64,000 bases of DNA, taken from assembly GCA_008933735.1 (NCBI GenBank), contig WBUL01000001.1:340057-404056 (forward strand), read 5' to 3'. Each line of letters starts with the position of its first letter. Position 1 is the first letter of the stretch. A program made the translations under genes and the position numbers. The stretch comes from Anaerolineae bacterium (GTDB lineage Bacteria > Chloroflexota > Anaerolineae > Aggregatilineales > J027). The notes beneath the pieces are model-generated. The model did no database searches and was not told where the DNA came from. It saw only the letters and a program-made list of their open reading frames with translations. Positions 16,677 to 25,746 of this stretch are shown here, one piece after another.

Positions 16677-17942
16677 TTAGGGTTCACCTATCCCCGGCTG
16701 TCCGGTATCGTTACCCAGTGTGCTCGTTGTAGAGACGGTGAAGGTCGTGAACAGATCAAGCTGTGTTGTCCGCAGGCTGGTAATGGCTGGTTCCAACGCA
16801 AAGGGCAAGATCGGCGGCTGCGGAATGTTGTACGTCTCGATCAAGTATTGCAGGGTAACTGCCGTTGTTCCCTCGGCACTTCCTTCCGATGGAGAGGCCG
16901 AACGCAATGCCAGAGTGATGGGAATCTGAGCATCCAGGGCCCAGACCAGCACCAGCGCTTCCTGCGGGTCAACCGCCAGCGTAATCACCGTTGGGTAAGC
17001 ATCTGTCGGTGTGAGAGGCAGGGTTGGGGTAGGCGGCTGCTGTTGTTGGTCCTCATCGCGCGGTTCAGGGGTGGGGGTATTGAATGGAGTTGCGGTGATC
17101 TTACCCACCAACTGCCCATCCAACGGGAACAGGCCGGTATGCAGCACATAGGCGCGTTCCACGGTCCGTTGCGTTAGCAGACGGGGGCGCTGAGCCGCTT
17201 CGCTGGGAATAATCAACACCCCTAACGAAGACAGAGTGCTGGGTTCGGGGCGACCTTCAATAGGCGTGGAAAAGACCAACTGCCCATCCGGCGTGCGCGA
17301 AATAACCGAAATCCTATTGGGGCGACGGGTCTGGAAAGTTTCATCGACTTCAATAAACAAAAAGCTCAAGATAACATCAACATAGTCACCAGGCTGCGGC
17401 GCAAACGCAACGGACCCTATTCCCGTCCGATCCAGTGGTATCGTCACTGCGACTTTACCCGCAGGTAAAAGCAGCGCAGCATCTGACCCCACGCTGGCTA
17501 ACCCCCGACTGGCAAGAGCTCCCACATCGTTCACAAGCTGTGTAGATAAGATTGGTGCTTCACGCGCAATATCGCTGCGGACAATAAACCCGACAACATC
17601 GTCCAACTGCTGGAAACTGTTCACCGGAAAACTTGCCGCAGGATAGTACATAATCCCTACTGCTGCTGCCGGGTCATTTTCCCGTGCAAATTCTTCCGTG
17701 ATGCGGAAGCCACGCGGCAAATCCTGCAACGCAATCACTACCGGCACCACATCGCCTGCCACAGCGGGTGTCGGCCCTGTCGTCTCTTGAGTAGGCTGAG
17801 TCTCCCCGATACCAGTATCAACAGCTTCGGCGGTCCCGGTGGGTTCCTCGGTTTCATCTCCACCCATCAGAAAAATCGCTGCCACGGCTACGACGGCTGC
17901 TACGAGTACAAGTACCAGCAGCACGACCACTCGACCTCGCAT
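16677..17942 (-). CDS. cpaB: Flp pilus assembly protein CpaB (RcpC), SAF domain
   Basis: A 421-residue envelope protein of the Tad system. After one membrane helix (VVVLLVLVLVAAVVAVAAIFLM) and a Thr/Glu-rich linker, residues ~65-180 contain the SAF/RcpC domain (VPVVIALQDLPRGFRITEEF, later VAVTIPLDRTGIGSVAF, then GDYVDVILSF). The C-terminal part has a Pro/Thr-rich stretch (TPTPEPRDEDQQQ, PPTPTLPLTPT) and a second folded region. The ATG has GAGGAG six bases upstream. No secretin (CpaC) gene is nearby, in line with a single-membrane Tad system. Confidence 0.87.
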   Translation of the reverse strand: MRGRVVVLLVLVLVAAVVAVAAIFLMGGDETEEPTGTAEAVDTGIGETQPTQETTGPTPAVAGDVVPVVIALQDLPRGFRITEEFARENDPAAAVGIMYYPAASFPVNSFQQLDDVVGFIVRSDIAREAPILSTQLVNDVGALASRGLASVGSDAALLLPAGKVAVTIPLDRTGIGSVAFAPQPGDYVDVILSFLFIEVDETFQTRRPNRISVISRTPDGQLVFSTPIEGRPEPSTLSSLGVLIIPSEAAQRPRLLTQRTVERAYVLHTGLFPLDGQLVGKITATPFNTPTPEPRDEDQQQQPPTPTLPLTPTDAYPTVITLAVDPQEALVLVWALDAQIPITLALRSASPSEGSAEGTTAVTLQYLIETYNIPQPPILPFALEPAITSLRTTQLDLFTTFTVSTTSTLGNDTGQPGIGEP

Positions 17943-18005
17943 AATTTTCTCCTCGCGTAGTTTATAAAATTAGTGTAATCAGATAGCGCGTAAAAGCAAA
18001 TGTTT

Positions 18006-19088
18006 CTACTTCTTTGTATAGGGCAGAAGTATTTCGATGCTGCTGCCCTCACCTTCGGCGCTGTAAATATCAAGTGTACCGCTAACCAGCTCAACACGCT
18101 CTTTTAAATCCAACAGGTTTTGCAGAGGTGAGTCACCGAGGCTGCGATCCAGCACCACTTCCGGATCAAAACCTTTGCCATCATCCTCAACGGTTCCGCG
18201 CACTTGATTATCTCCTACGTCCAATTTCACGACAATCTTTGTTGCCGCCAGATGATCGCGTGCGTTGCCTATCAACTGCTGAAAAGCCCGGAACATGATC
18301 ACTTCGATGTGATTAGGAAGCCGCTGTTCCGCCCCGGTCAGGCGAAATTCAATTTTAGCTTCGTTTTTCTCATTGAAGTTTTCTGCATGACGCCGCATGG
18401 TCGCAATCAAGCCCAGGTCATCCAACATCATTGGACGAAGATCAAAAATGAATTCGCGGATTTTGTTAAACGTCGTCAGGGCCGCGGAACGCAGGGTGTT
18501 CAGCTCAACCTCAGCTTTAGCGGGGTCACGGTTAAAAAGCCGCTGGCAGATTTCCGCCTGAAGCATAAAGTTGGTCAGCGACTGGGCGGGACCATCATGC
18601 AGCGCGTTGGCAAGGCGCTGCCGCTCGCTTTCCTGTGCTTCCACAATACGAATAATCTGTTCGCCCGCCAGGGTTAAGCGCTGGCCACCAGCCTCCGCCA
18701 TCGCGCTCACTGCCGATACCCCCACAGGACGATCAATTTGCACGCCCTGGACGTTGTTCATGAGGTACTTGAGTGTATCGCGAAATTCTTCCAGATGTTC
18801 TTTGTTATCTTCCAGTTTCTCGAGCTGGCTCCGCATAGAAATCAGGCGGGTACGAATTTCGATAGAGTCTTCATACGCAGACTTAATGTCCTGCCGGGGG
18901 ACCGTATCAAACTCCATTTCCACACGCTGCAAACGGGCGCTCACATTGACATTTTTCTGCTGAAGGCGTTCCACTTCAAGGCGGCTCTGCTCCAGGATGG
19001 AACCATTTTCCTTAATGCGTGCTTCGACTTCAGCAATCGTTTCTTTTATTTCATTGATTAACTGGTCTTTGGGATTGTTTGCTACCAT
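18006..19088 (-). CDS. DegS-like cytoplasmic sensor histidine kinase (HisKA_3)
   Basis: A 360-residue soluble kinase. Residues ~10-110 are a long coiled coil (KETIAEVEARIKENGSIL, EVERLQQKN...), as in DegS. The HisKA_3 dimerisation/phosphorylation motif is ERQRLANALHDGPAQSLTNF with the phospho-His in ALHDGPAQ, followed by RPMMLDDLGL. The HATPase_c domain shows VEDDGKGFDPE and a C-terminal GEGSSIEILLPY. No membrane helix is present. The ATG at 19088 follows AGGAG by eight bases. It sits 15 bases after its partner regulator and directly ahead of the Tad genes, which it may control. Confidence 0.9.
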   Translation of the reverse strand: MVANNPKDQLINEIKETIAEVEARIKENGSILEQSRLEVERLQQKNVNVSARLQRVEMEFDTVPRQDIKSAYEDSIEIRTRLISMRSQLEKLEDNKEHLEEFRDTLKYLMNNVQGVQIDRPVGVSAVSAMAEAGGQRLTLAGEQIIRIVEAQESERQRLANALHDGPAQSLTNFMLQAEICQRLFNRDPAKAEVELNTLRSAALTTFNKIREFIFDLRPMMLDDLGLIATMRRHAENFNEKNEAKIEFRLTGAEQRLPNHIEVIMFRAFQQLIGNARDHLAATKIVVKLDVGDNQVRGTVEDDGKGFDPEVVLDRSLGDSPLQNLLDLKERVELVSGTLDIYSAEGEGSSIEILLPYTKK

Positions 19089-19103
19089 CCACCACACTCC
19101 TGA

Positions 19104-19832
19104 CTACGAGTTTTCTTCAAATGTAGTCTTATTTTCGTCATGACGCAAAGTGTCACCCAGTTTTATCCAGCCATGACGCAGGGCATACATTGCAGCCTGG
19201 GTACGATCCTGCACTTTCAACTTTCGCAGAATCGCAGTCATATGGTTTTTCACTGTCTGATTACTGATATTCAATGTACGGGCAATTTCTTTGTTGCTGT
19301 ATCCACGGGTTACGTAAATCAAAATTTCCATTTCGCGGGAGCTCAACGATGTTCCATGCTCATCAATTTGATGCCCCATGAGCTTATCGACCATCTTTTT
19401 AATATGATTCTGAGCGCCTTCCGCATCAAAAATTTTGCCGTTTATTACATAATGTCCCTGAGCAGCGACGCGGATAACCTCTACCAGACGTTCCGGTTGA
19501 ATATCCTTTGAACAAAATGCGGAAGCACCCGCCTGGATCGCATGAATGACATGATCAGGATCATCGTAGTTGGTCAAAATGACCACCGCCGTATTTTTCC
19601 AGTTGACTTTGAGGTGATGAGTCACCTGTAATCCATTTAACCCCGGAAGATTGATGTCTAGCAATACGACATCCGCCTGAAGTTCTTGCAGCAGGGTAAG
19701 GGCTTCTTCTCCCTGCCCGATTTCCCGAATAACTTCAATATCATCATGAAGTGTGATCACCTGACGCAGACCTTCCCGCCAGAGGGGTTGGTCATCCACC
19801 AGCACTACCTTAATTTTTCTCTGGGTTGCCAT
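19104..19832 (-). CDS. NarL/DegU-family response regulator
   Basis: A 242-residue two-domain regulator. The receiver has VVLVDDQPLWREGL, phospho-Asp in VVLLDINLPGLNG and the Lys in FCSKDIQPERL. The LuxR-type helix-turn-helix is LSSREMEILIYVTRGYSNKEIA followed by ISNQTVKNHMTAILRKLKVQDR. It is the first gene of a same-strand run through the DegS-like kinase, the Tad genes, comF and hpf, so it probably regulates Tad pilus production or competence. Coupling is inferred from order alone. Confidence 0.93.
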   Translation of the reverse strand: MATQRKIKVVLVDDQPLWREGLRQVITLHDDIEVIREIGQGEEALTLLQELQADVVLLDINLPGLNGLQVTHHLKVNWKNTAVVILTNYDDPDHVIHAIQAGASAFCSKDIQPERLVEVIRVAAQGHYVINGKIFDAEGAQNHIKKMVDKLMGHQIDEHGTSLSSREMEILIYVTRGYSNKEIARTLNISNQTVKNHMTAILRKLKVQDRTQAAMYALRHGWIKLGDTLRHDENKTTFEENS

Positions 19833-19964
19833 TGAAGGAATGTTCCCTAACAGTTGTGGTACTATTACAAAGTTCTTTTACAACATATAAAAATGCATAC
19901 ACCCTGTCTACAGGACGATTGTACCATAGTTACCTCAACCGTTAGGGGAAATGCTGCACCCGCA

Positions 19965-21671
19965 CTAGACGAAGAGACCTACCGGAGCGAATTTCTCAAC
20001 GTCGATCAACCCCATATCCGTCAGCTTGAGGTTGGGAATAACTTCCAGCGCCATAAAACTCATCGCCATGAAGGGATCGTGCATAGTCGAGCCAAGATCA
20101 GCCGCCGCTCTGAGCAGATTTTCCATCGCATCTCGAACCTCACGCACGGGCTTATCACTCATCAGGCCGGCAATCGGCAGCGGCAGGCTGGCAAGCACCT
20201 TTTCACCATCCACCGCTGCCAGGCCACCATCCATGCCAGCAACGACCCGTGCGGCGTGCATCATGCTCACATCATCTGCACCAATGGCAACCAGATTGTG
20301 ATGATCGTGGGCAACGGTTCCGGCAATTGCACCCCGTTTGAGGCCAATTCCATGAATAAAACCTTTGCCGACATGACCGTTCGCCGTATGCCTTTCGATG
20401 ACAACCATTTTGAGAATGTCACGCTCAACATCCGCCACTGCCAGCCCATTAGAGACTTTGGCATCATCAATCCGGTGATCGGTCACCAGTTGGCCTTCAA
20501 CACTGCCTATAACGCGGATACGTGCGCCATTCTGAGCGGGGATTTCCAGATTGACACTGTCCCATTGAACATTGATGGACGAACGCATGGTCACCAACGA
20601 ATTCATGAAGGTCGCAACCAGTTCGCCGTGTTCCACAACCAATTCACCACTGCGGAAGACCATCTCTGCTGCGGGTGCTTTTAAGTCGGAAAATACAACC
20701 AAATCGGCAAAATACCCCGGAGCAACCGCCCCGCTGTGTTGCAAACGGAAGTACTCCGCTGTGTTCAGAGTTGCCATCCGGATCGCATCAATCGGACTCA
20801 CCCCATGCTGGATCGCCACCCGCACCATATAATCAATGGACCCTTGATCCAGCAGGTCGGCAGGTTGGCGGTCATCTGTACAGAAGCAGATACGGCGGCT
20901 GTTTTCCGGAGTCACAACAGGCAGCAGGGTTTCCAGATTTCGGGCATTGGTGGCTTCTCGAATAAAAATCACCATGCCGGCGCGAAGTTTTTCACGGGCT
21001 TCTTCAACCGTCGTACACTCGTGGTCACTGCGGATTCCAGCCACGCGATATGCATTTAAGTGTTTGCCAGTCAATCCAGGACAGTGACCATCCAGCACTT
21101 TCTGCTCAAACATTTCAATTTTTTGCAGCACCTGGCTGTCTGCGAAAACCACGCCTGGATAATTCATCATTTCCGCCAACCCCAGCACCCATTTGTTGTT
21201 CAGCAGACCTTCCAGGTCTTCCGCTTCCAGCGCCGCGCCGGACGTTTCCATATGCGTTGCCGGAACGCAGCTAGATGCCATCACAAACATACTGAGGGGA
21301 TTGTATTTTGCCGCATTGAGCATGAAACGAATGCCTTCCAATCCCAGCACATTGGCAATCTCGTGCGGATCTGTGATTACGGTCGTTACCCCGCGTCGCA
21401 AGACAGCCTTCGCAAATTCGGGTGGTGTACACAGGCTGCTTTCAATATGAACATGGGCATCAATGAAGCCCGGCGCGACGTACCGCCCCCCCAGATCAAG
21501 TAATTTTTTGGCAGCATAGCCTTTCCCCACACCGACAATCCGGCTTCCGGCAATGGCAATTTCCGTGGGATAAATTTCGCCCGTGTGGACATTAATGAGT
21601 TGTAAGTTAGTCAGGAGAAAATCAGCAGGCTCATCGCCGCGTGCAATCGCAATTTTTTGTGACAGTTCCAT
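19965..21671 (-). CDS. ade: Adenine deaminase
   Basis: Hydrolyses adenine to hypoxanthine and ammonia in purine salvage. The 568-residue length matches the Ade family of the amidohydrolase superfamily. The metal site GFIDAHVHIESS lies near residue 70, and TDPHEIANVLG, FCTDDRQPADLL (metal-binding Asp) and the C-terminal domain AHDHHNLVAIGADDVSM and GGLAAVDGEKVLASLPLPIAGLMS are all family marks. AAGGA lies eight bases before the ATG. It follows a BMP-type transporter operon on the same strand, separated by a terminator; the two likely share purine substrates. Confidence 0.95.
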   Translation of the reverse strand: MELSQKIAIARGDEPADFLLTNLQLINVHTGEIYPTEIAIAGSRIVGVGKGYAAKKLLDLGGRYVAPGFIDAHVHIESSLCTPPEFAKAVLRRGVTTVITDPHEIANVLGLEGIRFMLNAAKYNPLSMFVMASSCVPATHMETSGAALEAEDLEGLLNNKWVLGLAEMMNYPGVVFADSQVLQKIEMFEQKVLDGHCPGLTGKHLNAYRVAGIRSDHECTTVEEAREKLRAGMVIFIREATNARNLETLLPVVTPENSRRICFCTDDRQPADLLDQGSIDYMVRVAIQHGVSPIDAIRMATLNTAEYFRLQHSGAVAPGYFADLVVFSDLKAPAAEMVFRSGELVVEHGELVATFMNSLVTMRSSINVQWDSVNLEIPAQNGARIRVIGSVEGQLVTDHRIDDAKVSNGLAVADVERDILKMVVIERHTANGHVGKGFIHGIGLKRGAIAGTVAHDHHNLVAIGADDVSMMHAARVVAGMDGGLAAVDGEKVLASLPLPIAGLMSDKPVREVRDAMENLLRAAADLGSTMHDPFMAMSFMALEVIPNLKLTDMGLIDVEKFAPVGLFV

Positions 21672-21711
21672 TACAATTGTCCTTCATAATTCTTCATACT
21701 ATAACAGAAAA

Positions 21712-21739
21712 AAGCTGCTCTGTTCCGCCAAAGCAGCTT
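21712..21739 (-). terminator. Terminator after the first nucleoside transporter operon
   Basis: On the minus strand AAGCTGCT - 12-base loop - AGCAGCTT followed by TTTTTC. It lies between the second permease and ade. Confidence 0.75.
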
Positions 21740-21823
21740 AACGAAGACCAGCGGAATAATCCGTCTAAGCGGCAGGAGATAGGATCAAGGTTAAAGTGAA
21801 GGTTGATCGGTAATAAACAAAAC

Positions 21824-22804
21824 TCATTCCTTCTCGAAAGCGGTACCCAGGGCGGCGGGTGGGTCAGAACGCAGAAAACGCCGTGCAGGGGTCTGCCAGC
21901 GTTTTGGAAGCGCCACCACCAGATAATTTGCCACGCCGCTTGCCACAAACATCAGGGTAAGCAGCATCAGCAGCCAGGGAATCATATTCAAGATGTGTAC
22001 CGGCAGGTTGATGGTGTCCTGACGCTGCAAATACAGCGCAAACGAGCGCAGCCCAACAATCAGATACGCGCCGAGGAGGATACGGAGCGGCTTCCAGGTG
22101 CCAAAAATGACTATTGCCAGGGCAATCCACCCCTGCCCAACCGTCAGGCCTTCGCGCCAGCCAAGCAGCACATCCAGCGAATAGGCTGCGCCAGCCAGCC
22201 CGACCAGCGATCCACCAATTGCCACATACACAAATCGCCAGAACTGAACTCGTGTTCCACGGACATAGGCTGCTGAAGGCCGTTCGCCCAGTGCCCTCAG
22301 AGATAGTCCTGGCCCGGTGCGATAAATCCAGAACCAGACTGCCGCCACCAAGACAAAACTGAAATAGACCATCAGGTTCTGACGGAAAAAAATTTCTCCA
22401 ATCACCGGAATGTCTTTCAGAAGCGGGATCGGGGCGTAAGGAATTTCAACATTACCGCCAGGTAACCCGGTGTAATCGCGTCCCAGGTAAGTGCTTAAAT
22501 CCGCACACAGCAAAGTCAGCACAAACCCCAGCGCAATCTGATTAACCTTCAGAGTCACGTTTGCACTGATAATCAGAATGGCGATCAGCATTCCTACCAG
22601 CATAGCGACCAAAATGCCTAATTCAGTGCTTTCTGTTTCATAAGCGACTGCAAATGCCGCCATCGCCGCCAGCACAATCGAGCCATCCAGCGATAGATTT
22701 ACCACCCCAGCGCGTTCGGTAATAAGTTCGCCCTGTGCCGCAATCAGAAGCGGCGCAGCCGTTCCAACGATTTCCGCCAGCGTTTTAATCAGCGCCTCAT
22801 TCAT
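21824..22804 (-). CDS. BMP-type nucleoside ABC transporter permease (second)
   Basis: A 326-residue membrane protein of the YufQ/NupQ kind (BPD_transp_2 fold, about 8-9 helices). It has the family marks TAAPLLIAAQGELITERAGVVNLSLDGSI near the N-terminus and the EAA-like cytoplasmic loop GERPSAAYVRGTRVQFWRFVYVAIGGSLVGLAGA. The C-terminus LVVALPKRWQ is soluble. The ATG overlaps the stop of the first permease (ATGA), so the pair is coupled. Confidence 0.9.
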   Translation of the reverse strand: MNEALIKTLAEIVGTAAPLLIAAQGELITERAGVVNLSLDGSIVLAAMAAFAVAYETESTELGILVAMLVGMLIAILIISANVTLKVNQIALGFVLTLLCADLSTYLGRDYTGLPGGNVEIPYAPIPLLKDIPVIGEIFFRQNLMVYFSFVLVAAVWFWIYRTGPGLSLRALGERPSAAYVRGTRVQFWRFVYVAIGGSLVGLAGAAYSLDVLLGWREGLTVGQGWIALAIVIFGTWKPLRILLGAYLIVGLRSFALYLQRQDTINLPVHILNMIPWLLMLLTLMFVASGVANYLVVALPKRWQTPARRFLRSDPPAALGTAFEKE

Positions 22805-23940
22805 GAGCTTTTTACCTTAAGTTCTTCTTCGGCAGCACGCCTTGCCGCCTGGGCTGCCACTGCCCGCTTTTCCTGTTCCGCCTGAATCCGCTGCCGGATG
22901 CCATCAAACAGCAGCACTGCCAACACCAGAACACCCTGTAGCACATTCACCAGGGCCGCATCAATTTGCAGAGAGGACTCGACACGCTGGCCGCCGGTTG
23001 CTAAAAAGGCAAATACAAACGCGATGATTGGCACGAGCCATGGGCGAATCGAGGCCAGCAGAACCACCAGCAAGGCCAGAAAGCCTATGCCTCCGGAACT
23101 GTTCTGTTGAAGCTGTCCAATCGGAGGGTGCAGCACCTTGATCGCGCCGCCAAGCCCCGCCAACCCACCGCACAACAGCATCGCCAGCCACAAATTGCGT
23201 TCAGTAGGTATCCCCAGTGCCCGCGCTGAATTCTCGCTTTTGCCAATGGCTTTAAGCTGCAAGCCAAAACGCGAAAAATACAGGATCAGCGCGACCACAA
23301 TAAAACCGCCCACTGTAAGCGCTACCGCCGTATTACTCAAATGTGACCGATCAATGATCCGCGAGGGCAGCAGGGTAAATTCGTCAAAGGCTTCGGTACG
23401 GCTGCCTGTTCCGCCGCGCTCCGGCGCCCAGGGGCCGCTAATTAAAAAGGCTGAAAACAACGCCGAGATAAAATTAAGCGCTACTCCACCAAAAATCTCA
23501 TTCACGCCGCCACGTGTTTTCAAAATCCCTGCCAGCAGTCCCCACCCCGCCCCAGCAATACAAGCCAGACCAATTTCAGCGCCAAGTTGAACTGTTTTGG
23601 AATCATGACGAACAAACAAGGCGACGGCTGCCGCACCCAACGCACCCATCGTGAGCTGCCCTTCAATCCCGATATTCCACAATCCGGCTGTAAAAGTCAG
23701 CAGTAAACCCGTGCTGCACAGCATTAAGGGCATCCAGTTGATGAGGACACGGAGTTTTTTGCCATCAGTTTCCCATGCCCCATCATAAAGGGCGTCCCAG
23801 ACATCCCGCATGGTGAAGCCCTCAGTGTTTAAGAGAATGGCAATTAAAATCAGCGCGGTGAGAACACCCGCCAGTAAAGGCAGGATTCCGACAACAGAAT
23901 TTACGCCAGTCACCCGGAAAAGACGCCGCCAATCAGTCAT
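22801..23940 (-). CDS. BMP-type nucleoside ABC transporter permease (first)
   Basis: A 379-residue YufP-like permease. Helix-rich throughout, with the typical GLWNIGIEGQLTMGALGAA segment and cytoplasmic loop KAIGKSENSARALGIPTERNLWLAMLLCGGLAGLGGA. The C-terminal tail is Ala/Arg-rich and charged (QAEQEKRAVAAQAARRAAEE). The ATG at 23940 overlaps the ATPase stop by eight bases and has GGAGG in the right place; an upstream TTG is the only alternative. Confidence 0.9.
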   Translation of the reverse strand: MTDWRRLFRVTGVNSVVGILPLLAGVLTALILIAILLNTEGFTMRDVWDALYDGAWETDGKKLRVLINWMPLMLCSTGLLLTFTAGLWNIGIEGQLTMGALGAAAVALFVRHDSKTVQLGAEIGLACIAGAGWGLLAGILKTRGGVNEIFGGVALNFISALFSAFLISGPWAPERGGTGSRTEAFDEFTLLPSRIIDRSHLSNTAVALTVGGFIVVALILYFSRFGLQLKAIGKSENSARALGIPTERNLWLAMLLCGGLAGLGGAIKVLHPPIGQLQQNSSGGIGFLALLVVLLASIRPWLVPIIAFVFAFLATGGQRVESSLQIDAALVNVLQGVLVLAVLLFDGIRQRIQAEQEKRAVAAQAARRAAEEELKVKSS

Positions 23941-25639
23941 GACGCAGCCCTCCAATTAACAACCCCAGATCATGCCGATTGATTTTGGCCGGATCACCTA
24001 CCAGCGTGCAGCGCCCTGATGAAAACACCATGACTCGGTCACTATAGGCGACAATTTCATCTAAATCCGGTGAACTAAAGACAATCGCTGTTCCTTTTTC
24101 ACGCCGGGAGAGAAGCAAGTGCCAGATGTTGCGAGCACTGTTCACATCCAGACCGCGCGTCGGGTTTTCCAGAAATGCAAGCCGCAGATTGTCCGCCAGC
24201 AGGGCCAGCGCTACACGCTGTTGGTTCCCGCCGGAAAGGGTCTGGATTGGGCTGAATGCCTGCCCGCGCACATCGTACTGTTTAATTCCTTCATTTGTGC
24301 GCCTCAAAGCCGCAAACCAGTTCACCCAGGGGATTTTACTCAATTTTGCCAGCGCGAAGTGCTGGGTCAGGGTCATCCCTGTAACCAGACCTTCTTCTAA
24401 ACGCCCCGCCGAAAGATAGGCTAATCCGCGTTCACGTAAGTCCCGGTAGCTCATCCAGCGCGTAGGAATACCATCAAAATACACATGCTCCGTGCGGTCG
24501 CGCAGATAGCTCAGGAGTGAGATAAAAACAGGCCCCAGTGTCAATCCCAACAGGAGCAGCAGCGTCGTCGTGAACACAGTGGAGGAATAACCCATGAGAT
24601 AATCAAAAAGAATAATCAGGCCTGCGAAGGCAATTCCACTCATTACATGATCCCGCCACGAAACCCGATTGAGCCCAGCACATTGCCGCATAAAGTCGCC
24701 CTGACCACTTCCATCTAACCCCGCTAAACCGATCACTTCCCCTTCTCTCACATCCAGAGTAATGTTCTCTATGGTGAGCAGTCGGGTTTGAAGGGTCAAC
24801 TCTTTGACTTGCAGTATGGGCTGGCCGAGGGGCAAGGCCGGCAGGTTGTCAGAATCTGGCAGCAGCCCACGCGACAACTGTACCCAGTTCATGGTCCGTG
24901 TTGCCTTTTCCCGTACAGCCTCCTCTGTGTGACCAAACATCATACGTACCAGAGTGTCAGGAGGCTGCGGCATCGTGCAAGTTCCAGAGACTCTGCCATG
25001 CCGCAAAACCATGACTTCATCACAAAGTTCTTCCACATCCGCCAATTTATGGGTCACCAGCGCAATTGTCAGCTTATCTTCTGCCGCAAGCTGCTTGAGT
25101 GTGGAAAAAAGCGTCTGGCGCTGCGCCTCCGAAATCCCGGTGGTGGGTTCATCTAAAATCAGGAAACCGATTTTCAGCGAGAGCAGCCGTACAATTTCCA
25201 ACTGCTGGCGCTCCCCAATCGTGAGGCCCTCGATCAGCATATCGGGGTCAAGGTGAAATCCAAAGCGCTGTGCGATAGATAAAAACTCCCTGCGTGCTTC
25301 ACTACGATCCGGCAAAAATCCAGTTCGAGGATGAGAGGTCAGGTAGTTTTCCAGCACGGTCATTGGGGGAAAATCCAGAGGATCCTGGTACAACATCCCG
25401 ATCCCGTTGTTCAAGGCATCACTTGGAGAATGAATCACGGTGGGTGTTCCATTAATTAAGAGTTCTCCCCCTGTGTCTGGCTGCTGGTAGCCAGAAATAA
25501 TTTTCATCAGGGTACTTTTACCCGCGCCGTTTTCCCCTAAGATTGCGTAGATGCGACCTTCTTGAAACGTGTGATTGATGTCGTTGTTTGCTTTCAGGGG
25601 GCCAAAAGTTTTAGAAATGTGTCGTAATTCTAGCTGCAT
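23933..25639 (-). CDS. BMP-type nucleoside ABC transporter ATPase with a transmembrane hairpin inside the second NBD
   Basis: A double-NBD ATPase of the RbsA/NupO kind. The first domain is standard: Walker A GENGAGKST, signature-like TIGERQQLEIVRLL, Walker B FLILDEPTTGIS, THKLADVEEL. The second domain opens with the degenerate loop AGLDGSGQGDFMRQCAGL. It is then interrupted by two strongly hydrophobic segments (about residues 333-350 and 356-379 counted from the upstream TTG; bases 24494-24655), before resuming at VYFDGIPTRWMSYRDLRERGLAYL. Family members have a short soluble GxxxxxxGxVxxDG link there. TLSGGNQQRVALALL and LENPTRGLDV follow, so the rest is intact. ATG 25639 has AGGA upstream. 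568 residues. Confidence 0.88.
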   Translation of the reverse strand: MQLELRHISKTFGPLKANNDINHTFQEGRIYAILGENGAGKSTLMKIISGYQQPDTGGELLINGTPTVIHSPSDALNNGIGMLYQDPLDFPPMTVLENYLTSHPRTGFLPDRSEARREFLSIAQRFGFHLDPDMLIEGLTIGERQQLEIVRLLSLKIGFLILDEPTTGISEAQRQTLFSTLKQLAAEDKLTIALVTHKLADVEELCDEVMVLRHGRVSGTCTMPQPPDTLVRMMFGHTEEAVREKATRTMNWVQLSRGLLPDSDNLPALPLGQPILQVKELTLQTRLLTIENITLDVREGEVIGLAGLDGSGQGDFMRQCAGLNRVSWRDHVMSGIAFAGLIILFDYLMGYSSTVFTTTLLLLLGLTLGPVFISLLSYLRDRTEHVYFDGIPTRWMSYRDLRERGLAYLSAGRLEEGLVTGMTLTQHFALAKLSKIPWVNWFAALRRTNEGIKQYDVRGQAFSPIQTLSGGNQQRVALALLADNLRLAFLENPTRGLDVNSARNIWHLLLSRREKGTAIVFSSPDLDEIVAYSDRVMVFSSGRCTLVGDPAKINRHDLGLLIGGLRHD

Positions 25640-25695
25640 TAACAAGTCCTATTTGGGTCAGTCAACAACGAGTCTTTAGCCAGAAAATGGTCACT

Positions 25696-25732
25696 AAAAA
25701 AACCTGCACAGAATCGCGTTTTCTGTGCAGGT
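25696..25732 (-). terminator. Terminator after the first BMP binding-protein gene
   Basis: On the minus strand ACCTGCACAGAA - 7-base loop - TTCTGTGCAGGT then TTTTTT. A strong 12-bp stem placed between the binding protein and the ATPase, so read-through would set the low level of transporter subunits. Confidence 0.8.
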
Positions 25733-25746
25733 GAATATTCTAAAAT

